Shown in pieces: positions 52,321 to 62,273 of a stretch of 64,000 nucleotides of DNA (the stretch's first letter is position 1; each line of letters opens with the position of its first letter). The DNA is from PKWO01 sp036384915 (lineage in GTDB: Bacteria > Pseudomonadota > Gammaproteobacteria > Burkholderiales > Burkholderiaceae_D). The position numbers and the translations under genes are program-made. The notes beneath the pieces are model-generated. The model was not told the origin of the DNA. It did not search any database and worked only from the letters and a program-made list of their open reading frames with translations. The DNA is taken from assembly GCA_036384915.1 (NCBI GenBank), contig DASVLJ010000071.1, positions 372,001-436,000 on the forward strand, in the 5' to 3' direction.

Positions 52321-53589
52321 ATGCATCTATCCGAATTGAAAGCCATGCACGTTTCCGCCTTGCTCGAGATGGCCATCGGCCTCGAAATCGACAACGCGGC
52401 ACGTTTGCGCAAACAAGAACTGATGTTCGCGATCTTGAAAAAGCGCGCGAAATCCGGCGAACAAATCTTCGGCGACGGCGCCCTCGAAGTCTTGCCCGAC
52501 GGCTTCGGCTTCCTGCGCTCGCCCGACGCCAGCTACATGGCGTCCACCGACGACATCTACATCTCGCCGTCGCAGATCCGGCGCTTCAACCTGCACACCG
52601 GCGATTCGATAGAAGGCGAAGTGCGCACCCCCAAGGACGGCGAGCGCTATTTCGCGCTGGTCAAGGTGGACAAGGTTAACGGCGAATCGCCGGAAGCGTC
52701 CAAGCACCGCATCCTGTTTGAAAACCTCACGCCGCTGCATCCCAACAAGATGCTGCATCTCGAGCGCGACATGCGCGGCGAGGAAAACATCACCGGCCGC
52801 GTGATCGACATGATCTCGCCCATCGGCAAGGGCCAGCGCGGCTTGCTGGTGGCATCGCCCAAGTCCGGCAAATCGGTCATGCTGCAACACATCGCGCACG
52901 CCATCACGACCAACCACCCCGACGTGACGATGATCGTGCTGCTGATCGACGAACGTCCCGAGGAAGTGACCGAAATGCAGCGCTCCGTGCGCGGCGAGGT
53001 CGTGGCCTCCACCTTCGACGAACCCGCCACGCGCCACGTACAAGTGGCTGAAATGGTGCTGGAAAAAGCCAAGCGCCTGGTCGAAATGAAGAAAGACGTG
53101 GTGATCCTGCTCGACTCGATCACGCGCCTGGCACGCGCCTACAACACCGTGGTCCCGGCCTCGGGCAAGGTGCTCACAGGCGGTGTCGACGCCAACGCCC
53201 TGCAGCGCCCCAAGCGCTTCTTCGGCGCCGCGCGTAACGTCGAAGAGGGTGGTTCGCTGACCATCATCGCGACCGCGCTGATTGAAACCGGCAGCCGCAT
53301 GGACGACGTGATCTACGAAGAATTCAAGGGCACCGGCAACATGGAAGTCCACCTGGAACGCCGTTTGGCTGAAAAACGTGTCTATCCGGCAATTAATCTG
53401 TCCAAGTCCGGTACGCGCCGCGAAGAATTGCTGATCAAGCCCGACATGCTGCAAAAAATCTGGGTCTTGCGCAAGTTGCTGTTCGGCATGGACGAAATCG
53501 AGGCAATGGAATTCATGCTCGACAAGCTCAAGGCGACCAAGAGCAACGCCGAATTCTTCGATATGATGCGGCGCGGCGGCAATTCGTAA
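52321..53589 (+). CDS. rho: Transcription termination factor Rho
   Basis: This 422-residue hexameric RNA helicase has an N-terminal RNA-binding part (cold-shock-like GDGALEVLPDGFGFLRS at 51-67) and an ATPase domain. Walker A is ASPKSGKS (178-185) and Walker B VVILLDSITRLARAYN, with the RNA-binding Q-loop ASGKVLTGGVDANAL. The C-terminal arginine finger region is in KSGTRREELL. It is full length and close to the E. coli protein. Confidence 0.98.
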   Translation: MHLSELKAMHVSALLEMAIGLEIDNAARLRKQELMFAILKKRAKSGEQIFGDGALEVLPDGFGFLRSPDASYMASTDDIYISPSQIRRFNLHTGDSIEGEVRTPKDGERYFALVKVDKVNGESPEASKHRILFENLTPLHPNKMLHLERDMRGEENITGRVIDMISPIGKGQRGLLVASPKSGKSVMLQHIAHAITTNHPDVTMIVLLIDERPEEVTEMQRSVRGEVVASTFDEPATRHVQVAEMVLEKAKRLVEMKKDVVILLDSITRLARAYNTVVPASGKVLTGGVDANALQRPKRFFGAARNVEEGGSLTIIATALIETGSRMDDVIYEEFKGTGNMEVHLERRLAEKRVYPAINLSKSGTRREELLIKPDMLQKIWVLRKLLFGMDEIEAMEFMLDKLKATKSNAEFFDMMRRGGNS

Positions 53590-53626
53590 GTTAGCTCAAT
53601 AGCAAATCAATAACACGGAGGCGGCT

Positions 53627-53863
53627 ATGGAACATGGTTTGATTGCCTGGCTCATCATCGGCGGCATCGCGGGCTGGGCTGCCGGCAGCTTGGTCAAGGG
53701 TGGCGGGTTCGGCCTGTTGGGCGATATCGTCATCGGCATAGTCGGCGCCATGCTGGCCGGCTTTCTCGGCATTGGCATGGGCGGCTTCATCGGTTCCATC
53801 ATCAGCGCCACGGTTGGCGCGGTGATTCTGCTGGTGATCGTCAGGTTGATCAAGAAGGCCTGA
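53627..53863 (+). CDS. GlsB/YeaQ/YmgE family small membrane protein
   Basis: This 78-residue protein is made of three Gly-rich membrane helices (LIAWLIIGGIAGWAAGSLVKG, DIVIGIVGAMLAGFLGIG, IISATVGAVILLVIVRL). It belongs to the transglycosylase-associated (YeaQ/YmgE) family, whose members are often stress induced and have no known enzymatic role. CGGAGG precedes the start. It lies 37 bp after rho and may be co-transcribed. Confidence 0.88.
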   Translation: MEHGLIAWLIIGGIAGWAAGSLVKGGGFGLLGDIVIGIVGAMLAGFLGIGMGGFIGSIISATVGAVILLVIVRLIKKA

Positions 53864-54005
53864 TTTCGCACAGGCTTGCGCAAGGCCTTGATTTCAATAT
53901 ACAATTGCCGGTTTCGCACCCCGGCAAGTGATCGGCAATCAGGTCGAGAAGCGGCACAGACCCCTGAAGTGGCGATTGGCTACCGAACCAACCCAAGGAA
54001 ATGAT

Positions 54006-54275
54006 ATGAAACAAGGCATTCACCCCGATTACCGCGAAGTCGTGTTCCACGACCTGTCGTGCGACTTCAAGTTCATCACGCGCTCGACCGTGCAAACCAA
54101 GGAATCGATCGAATTCAACGGCAAGACCTATCCGCTGGTGAAGATTGAAGTCTCGTCGGAATCGCATCCGTTCTACACCGGCAAGCACAAGATCGTCGAC
54201 ACTGCCGGCCGCGTCGAAAAGTTCCGCCAGAAGTTCGGCAACCGCGGGTCCAAGACCCAGGTCGCTGCAGGCTAA
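54006..54275 (+). CDS. rpmE2: Ribosomal protein bL31, type B
   Basis: This 89-residue ribosomal protein is bL31 of the zinc-free type: the usual CxxC pairs are missing and only one cysteine (LSCDFKF) remains. It also has KQGIHPDYREVVFHD, ESHPFYTGKHK and VEKFRQKFGNRG. AAGGAAATGAT precedes the ATG. A strong terminator follows within 20 bp. Type B proteins serve under zinc limitation or as the only copy; whether a zinc-type copy exists elsewhere cannot be seen. Confidence 0.95.
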   Translation: MKQGIHPDYREVVFHDLSCDFKFITRSTVQTKESIEFNGKTYPLVKIEVSSESHPFYTGKHKIVDTAGRVEKFRQKFGNRGSKTQVAAG

Positions 54276-54291
54276 TACCGGCATCGTGCAG

Positions 54292-54319
54292 AAAAAGGCA
54301 GCTTATGCTGCCTTTTTTT
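54292..54319 (+). terminator. Rho-independent terminator after rpmE2
   Basis: AAAAAGGCAGC pairs with GCTGCCTTTTT over a 4-base TTAT loop, and the stem runs straight into seven T residues. It is a textbook terminator 17 bp after the rpmE2 stop. Confidence 0.93.
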
Positions 54320-54545
54320 GTTTGTGTTGCCGCCGGCCGCACAGCGGATCGTCATTCCTCAGGCGGCCCGCGCGTCCTGTGGGGCACCGCAACAACACCA
54401 ACAATAATTGTGCGGCTGATTTGCCGATTTGCGGCACAATATCGCCGGAACAAATAACAAGAAGCCAGCTCAATGCTTATCATCGTGCGCGAACAGAAAT
54501 GCTCATCCTCCTTCGAGGATAACGGACGGTGAAACAAGGTCGCAC

Positions 54546-56288
54546 ATGCCCCCGTTGAAACCCGTACGCCTGCCCGCATCCGCCACCAACGCCCTGCCGC
54601 GCTGGGGCTTGATCGCGCTCTGCCTGCTTTATATCCTGCCCGGTCTGATCGCGCGCGATCCTTGGAAGAACGTCGATGCCGCCAGTTTCGGCATCGAGTG
54701 GACCATGGCGCACGGCACGCTCGACGATTGGCTCTGGCCGCACATCGCCAACCTGACCATGCCCGAAGAGGGCCCGCTGGCATTCTGGGCCGGCGCCCTC
54801 TGTATCAAGCTGTTCGGCTGGCTCCTGGGCGATCCGCTGGCCGCGCGCGTCGCGAGCATCTTTTTCTTCCTGCTGGGCTCGCTCTCGGTCTGGTTCACCA
54901 CCTTTCAGCTCGGCTGCCGCGCCCAGGCTCAGCCCCTGCGCCTGGCCTTCGGCGGCCAGCCCGAGCCCAAGGACTACGGCCGCACGCTGGCCGACGGCGC
55001 GCTCCTGATCTTCCTCGGCTGCCTCGGCCTGCTTTATCCGATCCATGCGGCCACGGCCAAAGCGCTCGAAATCGCCTTGATCAGCTTTTCCATGTATGGC
55101 GCGGTCAGGCTGTTCGAAGACAACACCAAGGCCGCCGCCGCCAAGCTCGGCACCATCTTCGGCTTGCTGGTATTGACCCGCGGCTTCATCGTGCCGCTGG
55201 CACTCCTGCTCGCCCTCCTCGCGCTGTCGATCACGCGCGACAGCCTTCGCCCTGCCGAGGCGCGCAAGGGAACCTGGAAACGCCTCGCGGCCGTCAGCCT
55301 GCCGGCGATGCTCGCCATCACCGGCGCCTGGTTCGGCCTCAATGCACTGGCCCATCCGTTCGAAAGCTCGCCGATCCGCGCCTGGACGGACTGGAACTTC
55401 AGCCTGATCGATTGGCCCAGCCTGGGTTCGCTCGTCTACCTGTGCAAGATGGGCATTTGGTTCACCTGGCCGGCCTGGCCCTTCGCCGGCTGGGCCGTCT
55501 ATGCCTGGCGCAAGCAGTTCCAGGCCCTGCACATCGCCTTGCCGCTGACCTTCTTTCTGGTCTTCGTCGGGCTGTGCCTGATCAACCCGAATTCCGATGT
55601 CGGCCTCTTGATGCACTTGGTGCCGCCTTTGGCCGTGCTGGCCGCCTTCGGCCTGCCCACCATGAAGCGCGGCGCGATCAATGCGGTCGATTGGTTCTCC
55701 GTCATCATCCTGACCCTGCTGGCCTTCGTGATCTGGATGTACTGGATTTCGCTGCAAACCGGCTGGCCCCTGCCGGCGAAGAGCGTGCTGAAGCTCCTGC
55801 CCGGCTTCCGGCCCGAATTCCACCTGTTCTCTTTCCTGGTGGCGCTGGCCGCCACGCTGGGCTGGTTCTTCGTGGTCCACTGGCGCATCTCGCGCCGCCC
55901 TTCGGTGCTATGGCGCGCCGTGGTGCTGTCGACCGGCGGCGGCATCCTGTGCTGGCTGCTCCTGATGACGATCTGGCTGCCCGCATTCAACTACGCACGC
56001 AGCTATGCCGGCGTGGCCAACCAGATCGCCAGCCACCTGCCGGCCACACCCTACTGCGTCGATGCCGAAATCAGCCCGGACCAGATGGCCTCGTTCGCCT
56101 ATTTCGGCAATATCCGCTTCTCGCAATTCGATGGGGCGCGCTGCGACTATCTACTGCAGGAAACCGGCCGCAGCCATAGCGAAGCGGAACGCCTTCATCC
56201 CGCGCTGGACCAGTGGAAACTGGAATGGGAAGGCCGCCGCCCTGCGGACAAGGACGAGCGGTTCCGGCTCTATCGGCGATTGCCTTAA
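54546..56288 (+). CDS. ArnT/PMT-like membrane glycosyltransferase
   Basis: This 580-residue protein has about 11-13 membrane helices and the GT-C layout. A first loop after helix 1 carries the acidic pair in ARDPWKNVDAASFGIEW, and MPEEGPLAFWAGALCIKLFG is the conserved second motif. A soluble C-terminal tail (about 490-580) lies in the periplasm. It would transfer a lipid-linked sugar to an envelope acceptor such as lipid A or protein. Acceptor and sugar are unknown. It is followed by the convergent peroxidase gene. Confidence 0.82.
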   Translation: MPPLKPVRLPASATNALPRWGLIALCLLYILPGLIARDPWKNVDAASFGIEWTMAHGTLDDWLWPHIANLTMPEEGPLAFWAGALCIKLFGWLLGDPLAARVASIFFFLLGSLSVWFTTFQLGCRAQAQPLRLAFGGQPEPKDYGRTLADGALLIFLGCLGLLYPIHAATAKALEIALISFSMYGAVRLFEDNTKAAAAKLGTIFGLLVLTRGFIVPLALLLALLALSITRDSLRPAEARKGTWKRLAAVSLPAMLAITGAWFGLNALAHPFESSPIRAWTDWNFSLIDWPSLGSLVYLCKMGIWFTWPAWPFAGWAVYAWRKQFQALHIALPLTFFLVFVGLCLINPNSDVGLLMHLVPPLAVLAAFGLPTMKRGAINAVDWFSVIILTLLAFVIWMYWISLQTGWPLPAKSVLKLLPGFRPEFHLFSFLVALAATLGWFFVVHWRISRRPSVLWRAVVLSTGGGILCWLLLMTIWLPAFNYARSYAGVANQIASHLPATPYCVDAEISPDQMASFAYFGNIRFSQFDGARCDYLLQETGRSHSEAERLHPALDQWKLEWEGRRPADKDERFRLYRRLP

Positions 56289-56392
56289 AGGATATCGGGG
56301 CGGGCGCCGCCGCGCGAGTGCAGCGCTACCGCCCCGTGCATCAAATGGCTTCGTTCAAACGCTCGACGGGTCAAGCCTGCGGCTAATCGGTC

Positions 56393-57805
56393 CTACTTAC
56401 CTTCCGGCTTGTACCCGTCGTTCAAGGTCTTGAGAAAAGCCACCACATCCTTGATCTCGTCCTCGCTCAAGGCCGGCTTGTCACCCGGCTTGCGGTCGAA
56501 CGGCGCATCGGCGACATCGACATTGCTGCGGCGCTCCGTCGGCAAATCGTCGTACTTGTCGATCTTGCCGTCCTTGCCCAAGGGGTACCACTTCTCCGGC
56601 CTGGTCTCGCGCTCGACGTAGAAACGCACCACGTCTTCCAGCGAATGGAATACGCCATTGTGGAAATACACCTGGCGTGTGGCCGTGTTGCGCAGGCTCG
56701 GTGTCTTGAACATACCACAGTAGGCAAGCTGCTTTTCATAGTCCTTACGCCACGGGCCGCACATGCCCTCGTCGAAATACTTCGGATCGCGGTTGGCGGT
56801 GATGGCCTTGTTGCGCGGTGCGGCCAGCGCCTCGTACTGGTAGTCGGTGAAGGCGGGCGGCAGCTTGCCGTCGCGCGAAGGCTTTTCAATGTGGCAGGAA
56901 GCGCAATTGCCTTTCTTCGGGTCCTTGAATAAATCGAACCCGCGCTGTTCCTGCTCGCTCAATGTCGCCATGCGCGCAAGGTAGTAATCGTACTTGCTGT
57001 CGTAACGATGGAAACTGTGCTCCTCGATCTGGTAGCGCGCCAGCGCAAAATAGGCTTCGCCCAGCGCGATATTGGGCGAGGTGAACACGCCCGGGCCGAA
57101 CAGCAGTTTCATGTCGCCGGCATAGGGGGCAGCCTTGAGCCTGTCGGTCAGGGCTTGAGGGCTCTTGTTGGCCATCTCATTGGCCGCCAGCAGCGGGCCG
57201 CTGGCCTGGTCGGTCACATTGATGGCGCGCCCATCCCAATCGAAACCACCCTGCGGCACCATTTCCTGCGCCTTGGCATCCGGCGCCATGCCGGCCTTGG
57301 CCGCACGCTTGGCGACTTCCTGCACCGTGTTTTGCGCATCGGCCGCTGCCTGGGCCGCCTGCTTGTCGTCGTCATCGGGCTTCGAATCGGGGCCGATCGA
57401 AAACGGCGGCGCGTGGTCGTGGTAGGCCAATGAAGGCACCGCGCGCCCGCCCTGGCTTTGCATGGTCAGGCCGCCCAGTTGCACGGCGAGGTTGTTGCCC
57501 GGTGCAAAGGCATGATCCGGATCGTGGCAAGACGAGCAGGCCAGCTTGCCCGTGGCCGACAGCGACTTGTCGTAAAACATCTTGCGCCCGAGTTCTGCCA
57601 GCGCCGAAAGCGGCACGGCAGGCGCCTCGATACGTTCGCGCGCGGCGGCGGCGATCAGCGCATCGGGGTCAGGTTTTGCCGACGCAGACGCCGGCACTGC
57701 GGCCGGAGACGGGACCGCCGCATTCTTGTCCCCGCAAGCGGGGAGGACGGCGGCAGCAAGGGCCGCGGCCAGCAAGGGGGAGAGTCGGTTGGCGCAAAGG
57801 ATCAT
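56393..57805 (-). CDS. Dihaem cytochrome c peroxidase/MauG-like lipoprotein
   Basis: This 470-residue protein has a lipoprotein signal (LPAC, Cys 24) and two c-type haem sites, CSSCH (90-94) and CASCH (301-305). This is the plan of bacterial cytochrome c peroxidases and MauG relatives. Beyond the family core it has an Asp/Ala/Gln-rich insert (about 138-182). Conserved segments are ELGRKMFYDKSLS, FKTPSLRNTATRQVYFHNG and the closing DEIKDVVAFLKTLN. It probably reduces peroxide or oxidises a substrate in the periplasm. The start at 57805 gives the lipobox at normal distance; a 35-codon extension is rejected. Confidence 0.88.
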   Translation of the reverse strand: MILCANRLSPLLAAALAAAVLPACGDKNAAVPSPAAVPASASAKPDPDALIAAAARERIEAPAVPLSALAELGRKMFYDKSLSATGKLACSSCHDPDHAFAPGNNLAVQLGGLTMQSQGGRAVPSLAYHDHAPPFSIGPDSKPDDDDKQAAQAAADAQNTVQEVAKRAAKAGMAPDAKAQEMVPQGGFDWDGRAINVTDQASGPLLAANEMANKSPQALTDRLKAAPYAGDMKLLFGPGVFTSPNIALGEAYFALARYQIEEHSFHRYDSKYDYYLARMATLSEQEQRGFDLFKDPKKGNCASCHIEKPSRDGKLPPAFTDYQYEALAAPRNKAITANRDPKYFDEGMCGPWRKDYEKQLAYCGMFKTPSLRNTATRQVYFHNGVFHSLEDVVRFYVERETRPEKWYPLGKDGKIDKYDDLPTERRSNVDVADAPFDRKPGDKPALSEDEIKDVVAFLKTLNDGYKPEGK

Positions 57806-58269
57806 AGACAGGAAAATGGCGATTCCTCGCCGCAGGATATGCCACGACAAAGGCATCTTCCGCAGCAAAGTCTGCAGCAAAGGAAATTCACAAACGAGCG
57901 AGCTTAGCATGCAAATATGTCACGCCGATGAAACCATGCCACTTCATCTTTACCCTGCGCGCGGGGCGCAATTGTATGGGGCCGCACCGCCGAAAGTCAT
58001 GATCCTGTCACAAGCCAAACCTACAATCCAGTCCCGCCAGTTATTCCAACGGCAGCACGTCTTTTGCCGCTCGACACACCATGGTATCCGGCAGGCAGGT
58101 TTCGGCTTGCGCCCGCCCGCCGGCGCCTTTGGAGACCAAAAAGAGCGCAAGAAAACAAGCTGGAATGCCGGAAACATGATAGCCACAGAAAGCAACCGTC
58201 ACAGGGCTAACCGCCAGCCTACCGGCTACGGCTGCTGCAAACACCTAAGTCACCTAAGTGAGGGGAACA
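57806..58269. other. Divergent intergenic region
   Basis: These 464 bp separate the peroxidase and phosphoesterase lipoprotein genes. A 9-bp direct repeat CACCTAAGT occurs twice in tandem just before the ribosome site of the phosphoesterase (58242-58259). No gene or firm promoter is seen. Confidence 0.5.
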
Positions 58270-60126
58270 ATGAATTTGAAAACGCTAACGGCACAAAACG
58301 GCTTGCTCAAGCCCGCTGCGCTGGCCTTCGCCATCTCGGCCGCCATCCTCGCCGGCTGCGGCGGTTCGAGCCACAGCAATGCTGCCGCCAGCACGACTAC
58401 GACGCCGGCCAAGGCCACCACGCCAATCCAGCACGTCGTCGTGATTTTCCAGGAGAACGTCTCCTTCGACCACTACTTCGGCACGTATCCCAACGCGGCC
58501 AATCCGGCCGGCGAACCGGCGTTCAAGGCCGCAGCCGGCACCCCGGTAGCCAACACGCTGGCTACGCCGCTCGACGTCACCAAGGGCTTCGCCGCCATGA
58601 CCGGCGTCAATCTGCTGACCAACAACCCGACGGCCGCCAATAGCGCCAACGGCAGCAGCGCCATCAACCCGTTCCGCATCGACCGCTCGCAAATCGCCAC
58701 TGCCGACCAGGACCACGACTACCAGGCGGAACAGATGGCCTTCAATGGCGGCGCGATGGACCTGTTCCCGATGCAAGTCGGCGCAGCCAACAGCGCTGCA
58801 CCGCAGGCTACGACCCCGCCGTTCAACTCGACCGGCATGGCAATGGGCTACTTCGACGGCAACACCGTCACCGCGCTCTGGAACTACGCCCAACACTACG
58901 CCATGAACGACAACTCGTTCGGCACGACCTTCGGCCCGTCTGCTCCCGGCGCGATCAACCTGATCTCCGGCCAGACCAACGGCGTCATCGCTACCAACCT
59001 GTCGGCTGCCCAGGCCGGCAACTTCTCGGCTGGCGACGGCTACTACGGCGAACTGTCCAACGATACCGTCGGCGGCATTAACCTCGCCGGCGACGCCCAA
59101 CCGCTGAACGACGCCTGCATGACGCGTGACGCTGCCCAACTGAGCGGCAAGAACATAGGCGACATGCTGAACGCTGCCAATGTGAGCTGGGGCTTCTTCC
59201 AGGGCGGCTTCGACTTGACCATCACCAACCCGAACGGCACGACCGGCTGCAAGCGCAGCACGACTTCGGCCTACACCGGCTCGACCAAACTCGACTACAT
59301 TCCGCACCACCAGCCGTTCCAGTACTACGCCTCGACGGCCAATCTGACGCATGCCCGCCCGAGCAGCGTGTCGGCCATCGGCAACACCTACGAAGCCGAC
59401 GGTAAGACAGTCGATCCGGCCAACCACCAGTACGACATCCACGACTTCTTCGATGCCGTGTCGGTCGGCAACTACCCCGCTGTCAGTTTCCTGAAGGCCC
59501 CGGGCTACCAGGACGGCCACGCCGGCTACTCCGATCCCCTTGACGAGCAGGCTTTCGTGACCCAGGTCATCAACTTCCTGCAACAACAACCGGGCTGGAG
59601 CAGCACCCTGGTCGTCATCGCCTACGATGACTCGGACGGTTACTATGACCATCAAGCGAGCCCGATCCTGAACCCGTCGGCCAACACGGCTGCGAGCGCA
59701 GCCTTCACCAGCAACGGCGTCTCCGCCCCCGGCCCGGCAGACATGTTGAACGGCCCCGGCGTCTGCAAAACCAACGGCGCCGGCTCGCTGCAAGGCACGC
59801 CGACCGTCCTGACCGGCGCAAAGGGACAATCGGGCGTTCAAGGCCGTTGCGGCTATGGTCCCCGCCTGCCCTTCCTGGTCATCTCGCCGTATGCCAAGGT
59901 CAACTATGTCGACCACACGCTGACCGACCAGACTTCCATCATTCGCTTCATCGAAGACAACTGGCTCTCCGGTCAGCGCATTACCGGCTCATATGACGCC
60001 ATCGCCGGCACGATCACCAACATGCTGAACCTGTCCGGCACACCGAGCAGCGCGACGCTGTACCTCGATCCGGCCACCGGCCAGCCGGCTCCCTGCGCAA
60101 ACTGCAAATCGCAACCGCGCAAGTAA
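58270..60126 (+). CDS. Phospholipase C/acid phosphatase family lipoprotein
   Basis: This 618-residue protein has a lipoprotein signal with LAGC (Cys 30) and a Ser/Ala/Thr-rich linker, followed by a phosphoesterase domain of the PLC/AcpA family. It opens with QHVVVIFQENVSFDHYFGTYP, where the Glu-Asn and Asp-His are metal ligands. GQTNGV, VIAYDDSDGYYDHQAS and GYGPRLPFLVISPYAKVNYVDH are further family segments. It may release phosphate or phosphorylated headgroups outside the cell. GAGGGG precedes the start and a strong terminator follows. Confidence 0.9.
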   Translation: MNLKTLTAQNGLLKPAALAFAISAAILAGCGGSSHSNAAASTTTTPAKATTPIQHVVVIFQENVSFDHYFGTYPNAANPAGEPAFKAAAGTPVANTLATPLDVTKGFAAMTGVNLLTNNPTAANSANGSSAINPFRIDRSQIATADQDHDYQAEQMAFNGGAMDLFPMQVGAANSAAPQATTPPFNSTGMAMGYFDGNTVTALWNYAQHYAMNDNSFGTTFGPSAPGAINLISGQTNGVIATNLSAAQAGNFSAGDGYYGELSNDTVGGINLAGDAQPLNDACMTRDAAQLSGKNIGDMLNAANVSWGFFQGGFDLTITNPNGTTGCKRSTTSAYTGSTKLDYIPHHQPFQYYASTANLTHARPSSVSAIGNTYEADGKTVDPANHQYDIHDFFDAVSVGNYPAVSFLKAPGYQDGHAGYSDPLDEQAFVTQVINFLQQQPGWSSTLVVIAYDDSDGYYDHQASPILNPSANTAASAAFTSNGVSAPGPADMLNGPGVCKTNGAGSLQGTPTVLTGAKGQSGVQGRCGYGPRLPFLVISPYAKVNYVDHTLTDQTSIIRFIEDNWLSGQRITGSYDAIAGTITNMLNLSGTPSSATLYLDPATGQPAPCANCKSQPRK

Positions 60127-60144
60127 TACCGCTCGATCTGCCTG

Positions 60145-60190
60145 AAAAAATACCCGCCTTTCCGTAATGGAAAGGCGGGTATTGTTTTTT
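60145..60190. terminator. Bidirectional terminator
   Basis: Perfect 15-bp arms AATACCCGCCTTTCC (60149-60163) and their complement (60169-60183) surround a 5-base loop. They are flanked by AAAAAA on the left and TTTTTT on the right. It serves both the phosphoesterase on the plus strand and the convergent permease gene. Confidence 0.93.
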
Positions 60191-60209
60191 AAGTTTTGAA
60201 GAATACCGC

Positions 60210-62168
60210 TTACACCTTCATCGGCAACACGACCATCTGCAGACCATCGAAATGCAAACGCCGCTGTATCGCCAGCGCCGCCTGGTTATGCAGCAAGCGC
60301 GTAAACCAATTGTCGGTCTCGAAGATCAGCTTGCTGGTGAAGAAGATCGAATTCGGATATTGGCGGCTGGTCTCAATGCAAAGCTGCGTCACCTGGTCCA
60401 CCACGTCGGTGCCGAAGCTGAGCATGGAGGCCGACGCCATGCCATGGCTGTGGCAAAAATCGACGAAAAACTTCAGCGTGGCATGGGCTTCCACGCGCAT
60501 CTGCTCCAATGTACCCTCGCCGCCGTAGGCATGCGAATCGACCGTGCGCGCATTGATGAAAATGAAGTTCTTGAAGTGGCCCGGAAACATGCGCTGCACC
60601 CAGAGCAAGGCATGCAAACCGCCGCCGCGCGAATTGCCGACGATGAAGACCGCCGTCTGCTCTTCCGGATTCGGCTCGACGGCACCGACGTGCGTGCCGA
60701 AGGGCTGATCGGCGAACACGCGGTCCACCATGCGGATCTTGTCCTTGGTTTCGCGGTAATGCGTGCGCACCACCAGGCAGACCACGATCACCAGCGCCGT
60801 GATCAGGATCGTCACCCAGCCACCTTCGTTGAACTTTTCGATCACCGTCACCACCAGGATGCTCGCCGTGACAACGAGGCCAATCGCAGACAGCAGCATG
60901 CGCCCCATCCAGGGCTGGTGGGCACGCTTCTGCTTCCACCAGTACAGGCACAAGCCTGTGAGCGACAGGGTGAAGGTCAGGAACACGTTGATACTGTAGA
61001 GCACCACGAGCAAATCGACCTTGCCCGCACTCCAGAGCAGCAGCGCGAACGCCGCGATGCCCATCACCATCAAACCGTTTTGCGTGACGAGGCGCGTCGA
61101 GAGGTAGCGGAATTTATGCGGCACCCATGAGTCCGATGCCATGTTGGCCAGCACCGAGGGCCCGCCAAGGAAACCGGTATTGGCCGCCACCAGCAGCAAA
61201 CCCGCCTCGAAGGCAAGCGTCGCCGTCAGGGCCAGCCAATGCGAACTGCCGTGCAAGCCCATGTTGCCGAGGATGGTGTTGAACACCACCGCGTTCAAGG
61301 TCTGCCCTTCGACCGGGCGTGCATCCCACAACAGGTAAAGCATGATGATGCCGCCGGCGGTGAAAGCCAGGCTGAAAGCCATATACAGCATTGTCACCTT
61401 GCCGGTGCGCACGCGCGGTTCGACCAGCGAATTGACGTTGTTCGACACCGCCTCGATGCCGGTATAGGTACCGCCGCCCATCGAATACGCCTTGAGCAGC
61501 ATGGCGATGGTGAACAGCCAGGAAGTCTGCCCGGCCAATTGCTTCGTCTCGGCAAAGGTATCGGGAACGAGACTGGGAATGCCCGCCACATGGACCGCCA
61601 GGCCATAGACGATCACCACCAGATGGGTGATGACGAAGCCCATGAAGATGGGCAAGAGCACCTTGATCGATTCCTTGGCACCGCGCAGATTCATCCACAA
61701 GAGCAGCACCACGATCCCCAATTCCAGCGTCAGCTTGTAGGCTTGGGCGGACACCGGCAACAGGCTGAACAAGGCATCGACGCCGGAAGCCACTGAGATC
61801 GCAATCGTCAGCACGTAATCGACGATCAGCGCCGCCCCCGACACCAGACCGGCATAGGGCCCGATCAGCACGGTGGCGATGCGGTAGCCCCCGCCGCCGG
61901 TCGGGAACAGTTCGATAATCTGGTTATAGGCCAGCGAAATGATGAACACGGTAACGGCCGTGGCCACCGCGAGATACAAGCCGAAATGCCCGTGCGTACC
62001 GAGCGCCTTGAACGCCTCCTCGGGGCCATAGGCCGAAGACGACAGACCGTCCGCCCCCAACCCCACCCAAGCCAGGAAAGCCACCAGCGCCAGCGAGTGG
62101 CGGGTTTCCACCTTCATTGGATCGAGCGCCTTGCCCAACAATACTTCGCGAATTTTTGCGCTCTTCAT
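60210..62168 (-). CDS. APC superfamily permease with cytoplasmic C-terminal domain
   Basis: This 652-residue protein has about 12 membrane helices in its first 460 residues, opening with VAFLAWVGLGADGLSSSAYGPEEAFKALG, the start seen in KimA-like and related APC transporters. A soluble C-terminal domain of about 180 residues follows (VFIVGNSRGGGLHALLWVQRMF). Such proteins transport amino acids or potassium; which applies is uncertain, although the SSAYGPEE motif resembles the potassium importers. The 190-bp upstream region also contains the tRNA-Leu promoter on the other strand. Confidence 0.85.
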   Translation of the reverse strand: MKSAKIREVLLGKALDPMKVETRHSLALVAFLAWVGLGADGLSSSAYGPEEAFKALGTHGHFGLYLAVATAVTVFIISLAYNQIIELFPTGGGGYRIATVLIGPYAGLVSGAALIVDYVLTIAISVASGVDALFSLLPVSAQAYKLTLELGIVVLLLWMNLRGAKESIKVLLPIFMGFVITHLVVIVYGLAVHVAGIPSLVPDTFAETKQLAGQTSWLFTIAMLLKAYSMGGGTYTGIEAVSNNVNSLVEPRVRTGKVTMLYMAFSLAFTAGGIIMLYLLWDARPVEGQTLNAVVFNTILGNMGLHGSSHWLALTATLAFEAGLLLVAANTGFLGGPSVLANMASDSWVPHKFRYLSTRLVTQNGLMVMGIAAFALLLWSAGKVDLLVVLYSINVFLTFTLSLTGLCLYWWKQKRAHQPWMGRMLLSAIGLVVTASILVVTVIEKFNEGGWVTILITALVIVVCLVVRTHYRETKDKIRMVDRVFADQPFGTHVGAVEPNPEEQTAVFIVGNSRGGGLHALLWVQRMFPGHFKNFIFINARTVDSHAYGGEGTLEQMRVEAHATLKFFVDFCHSHGMASASMLSFGTDVVDQVTQLCIETSRQYPNSIFFTSKLIFETDNWFTRLLHNQAALAIQRRLHFDGLQMVVLPMKV

Positions 62169-62273
62169 CGTAAACCCGTGCCGCTGGTCAAAAAATGGTC
62201 AGAAAGCCGATGATGATACGCCCAAGTTTCAGGCTCTGACAACGCGAAAAACGCGATTTCGCGCCTCCGCCTC

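Noticed and set aside
54480..55880. A 466-codon minus-strand frame over the glycosyltransferase gene
   Set aside because: It is very rich in Gln, Glu, Arg and Gly, the complement of a hydrophobic membrane gene.
58242..58259. The tandem 9-bp repeat CACCTAAGT before the phosphoesterase gene
   Set aside because: Two short copies only, with no partner elsewhere; chance duplication or slippage is sufficient.
58285..59916. A 543-codon minus-strand frame over the phosphoesterase gene
   Set aside because: It is a Val/Gly/Arg-rich shadow; the plus-strand protein has a signal and family motifs.
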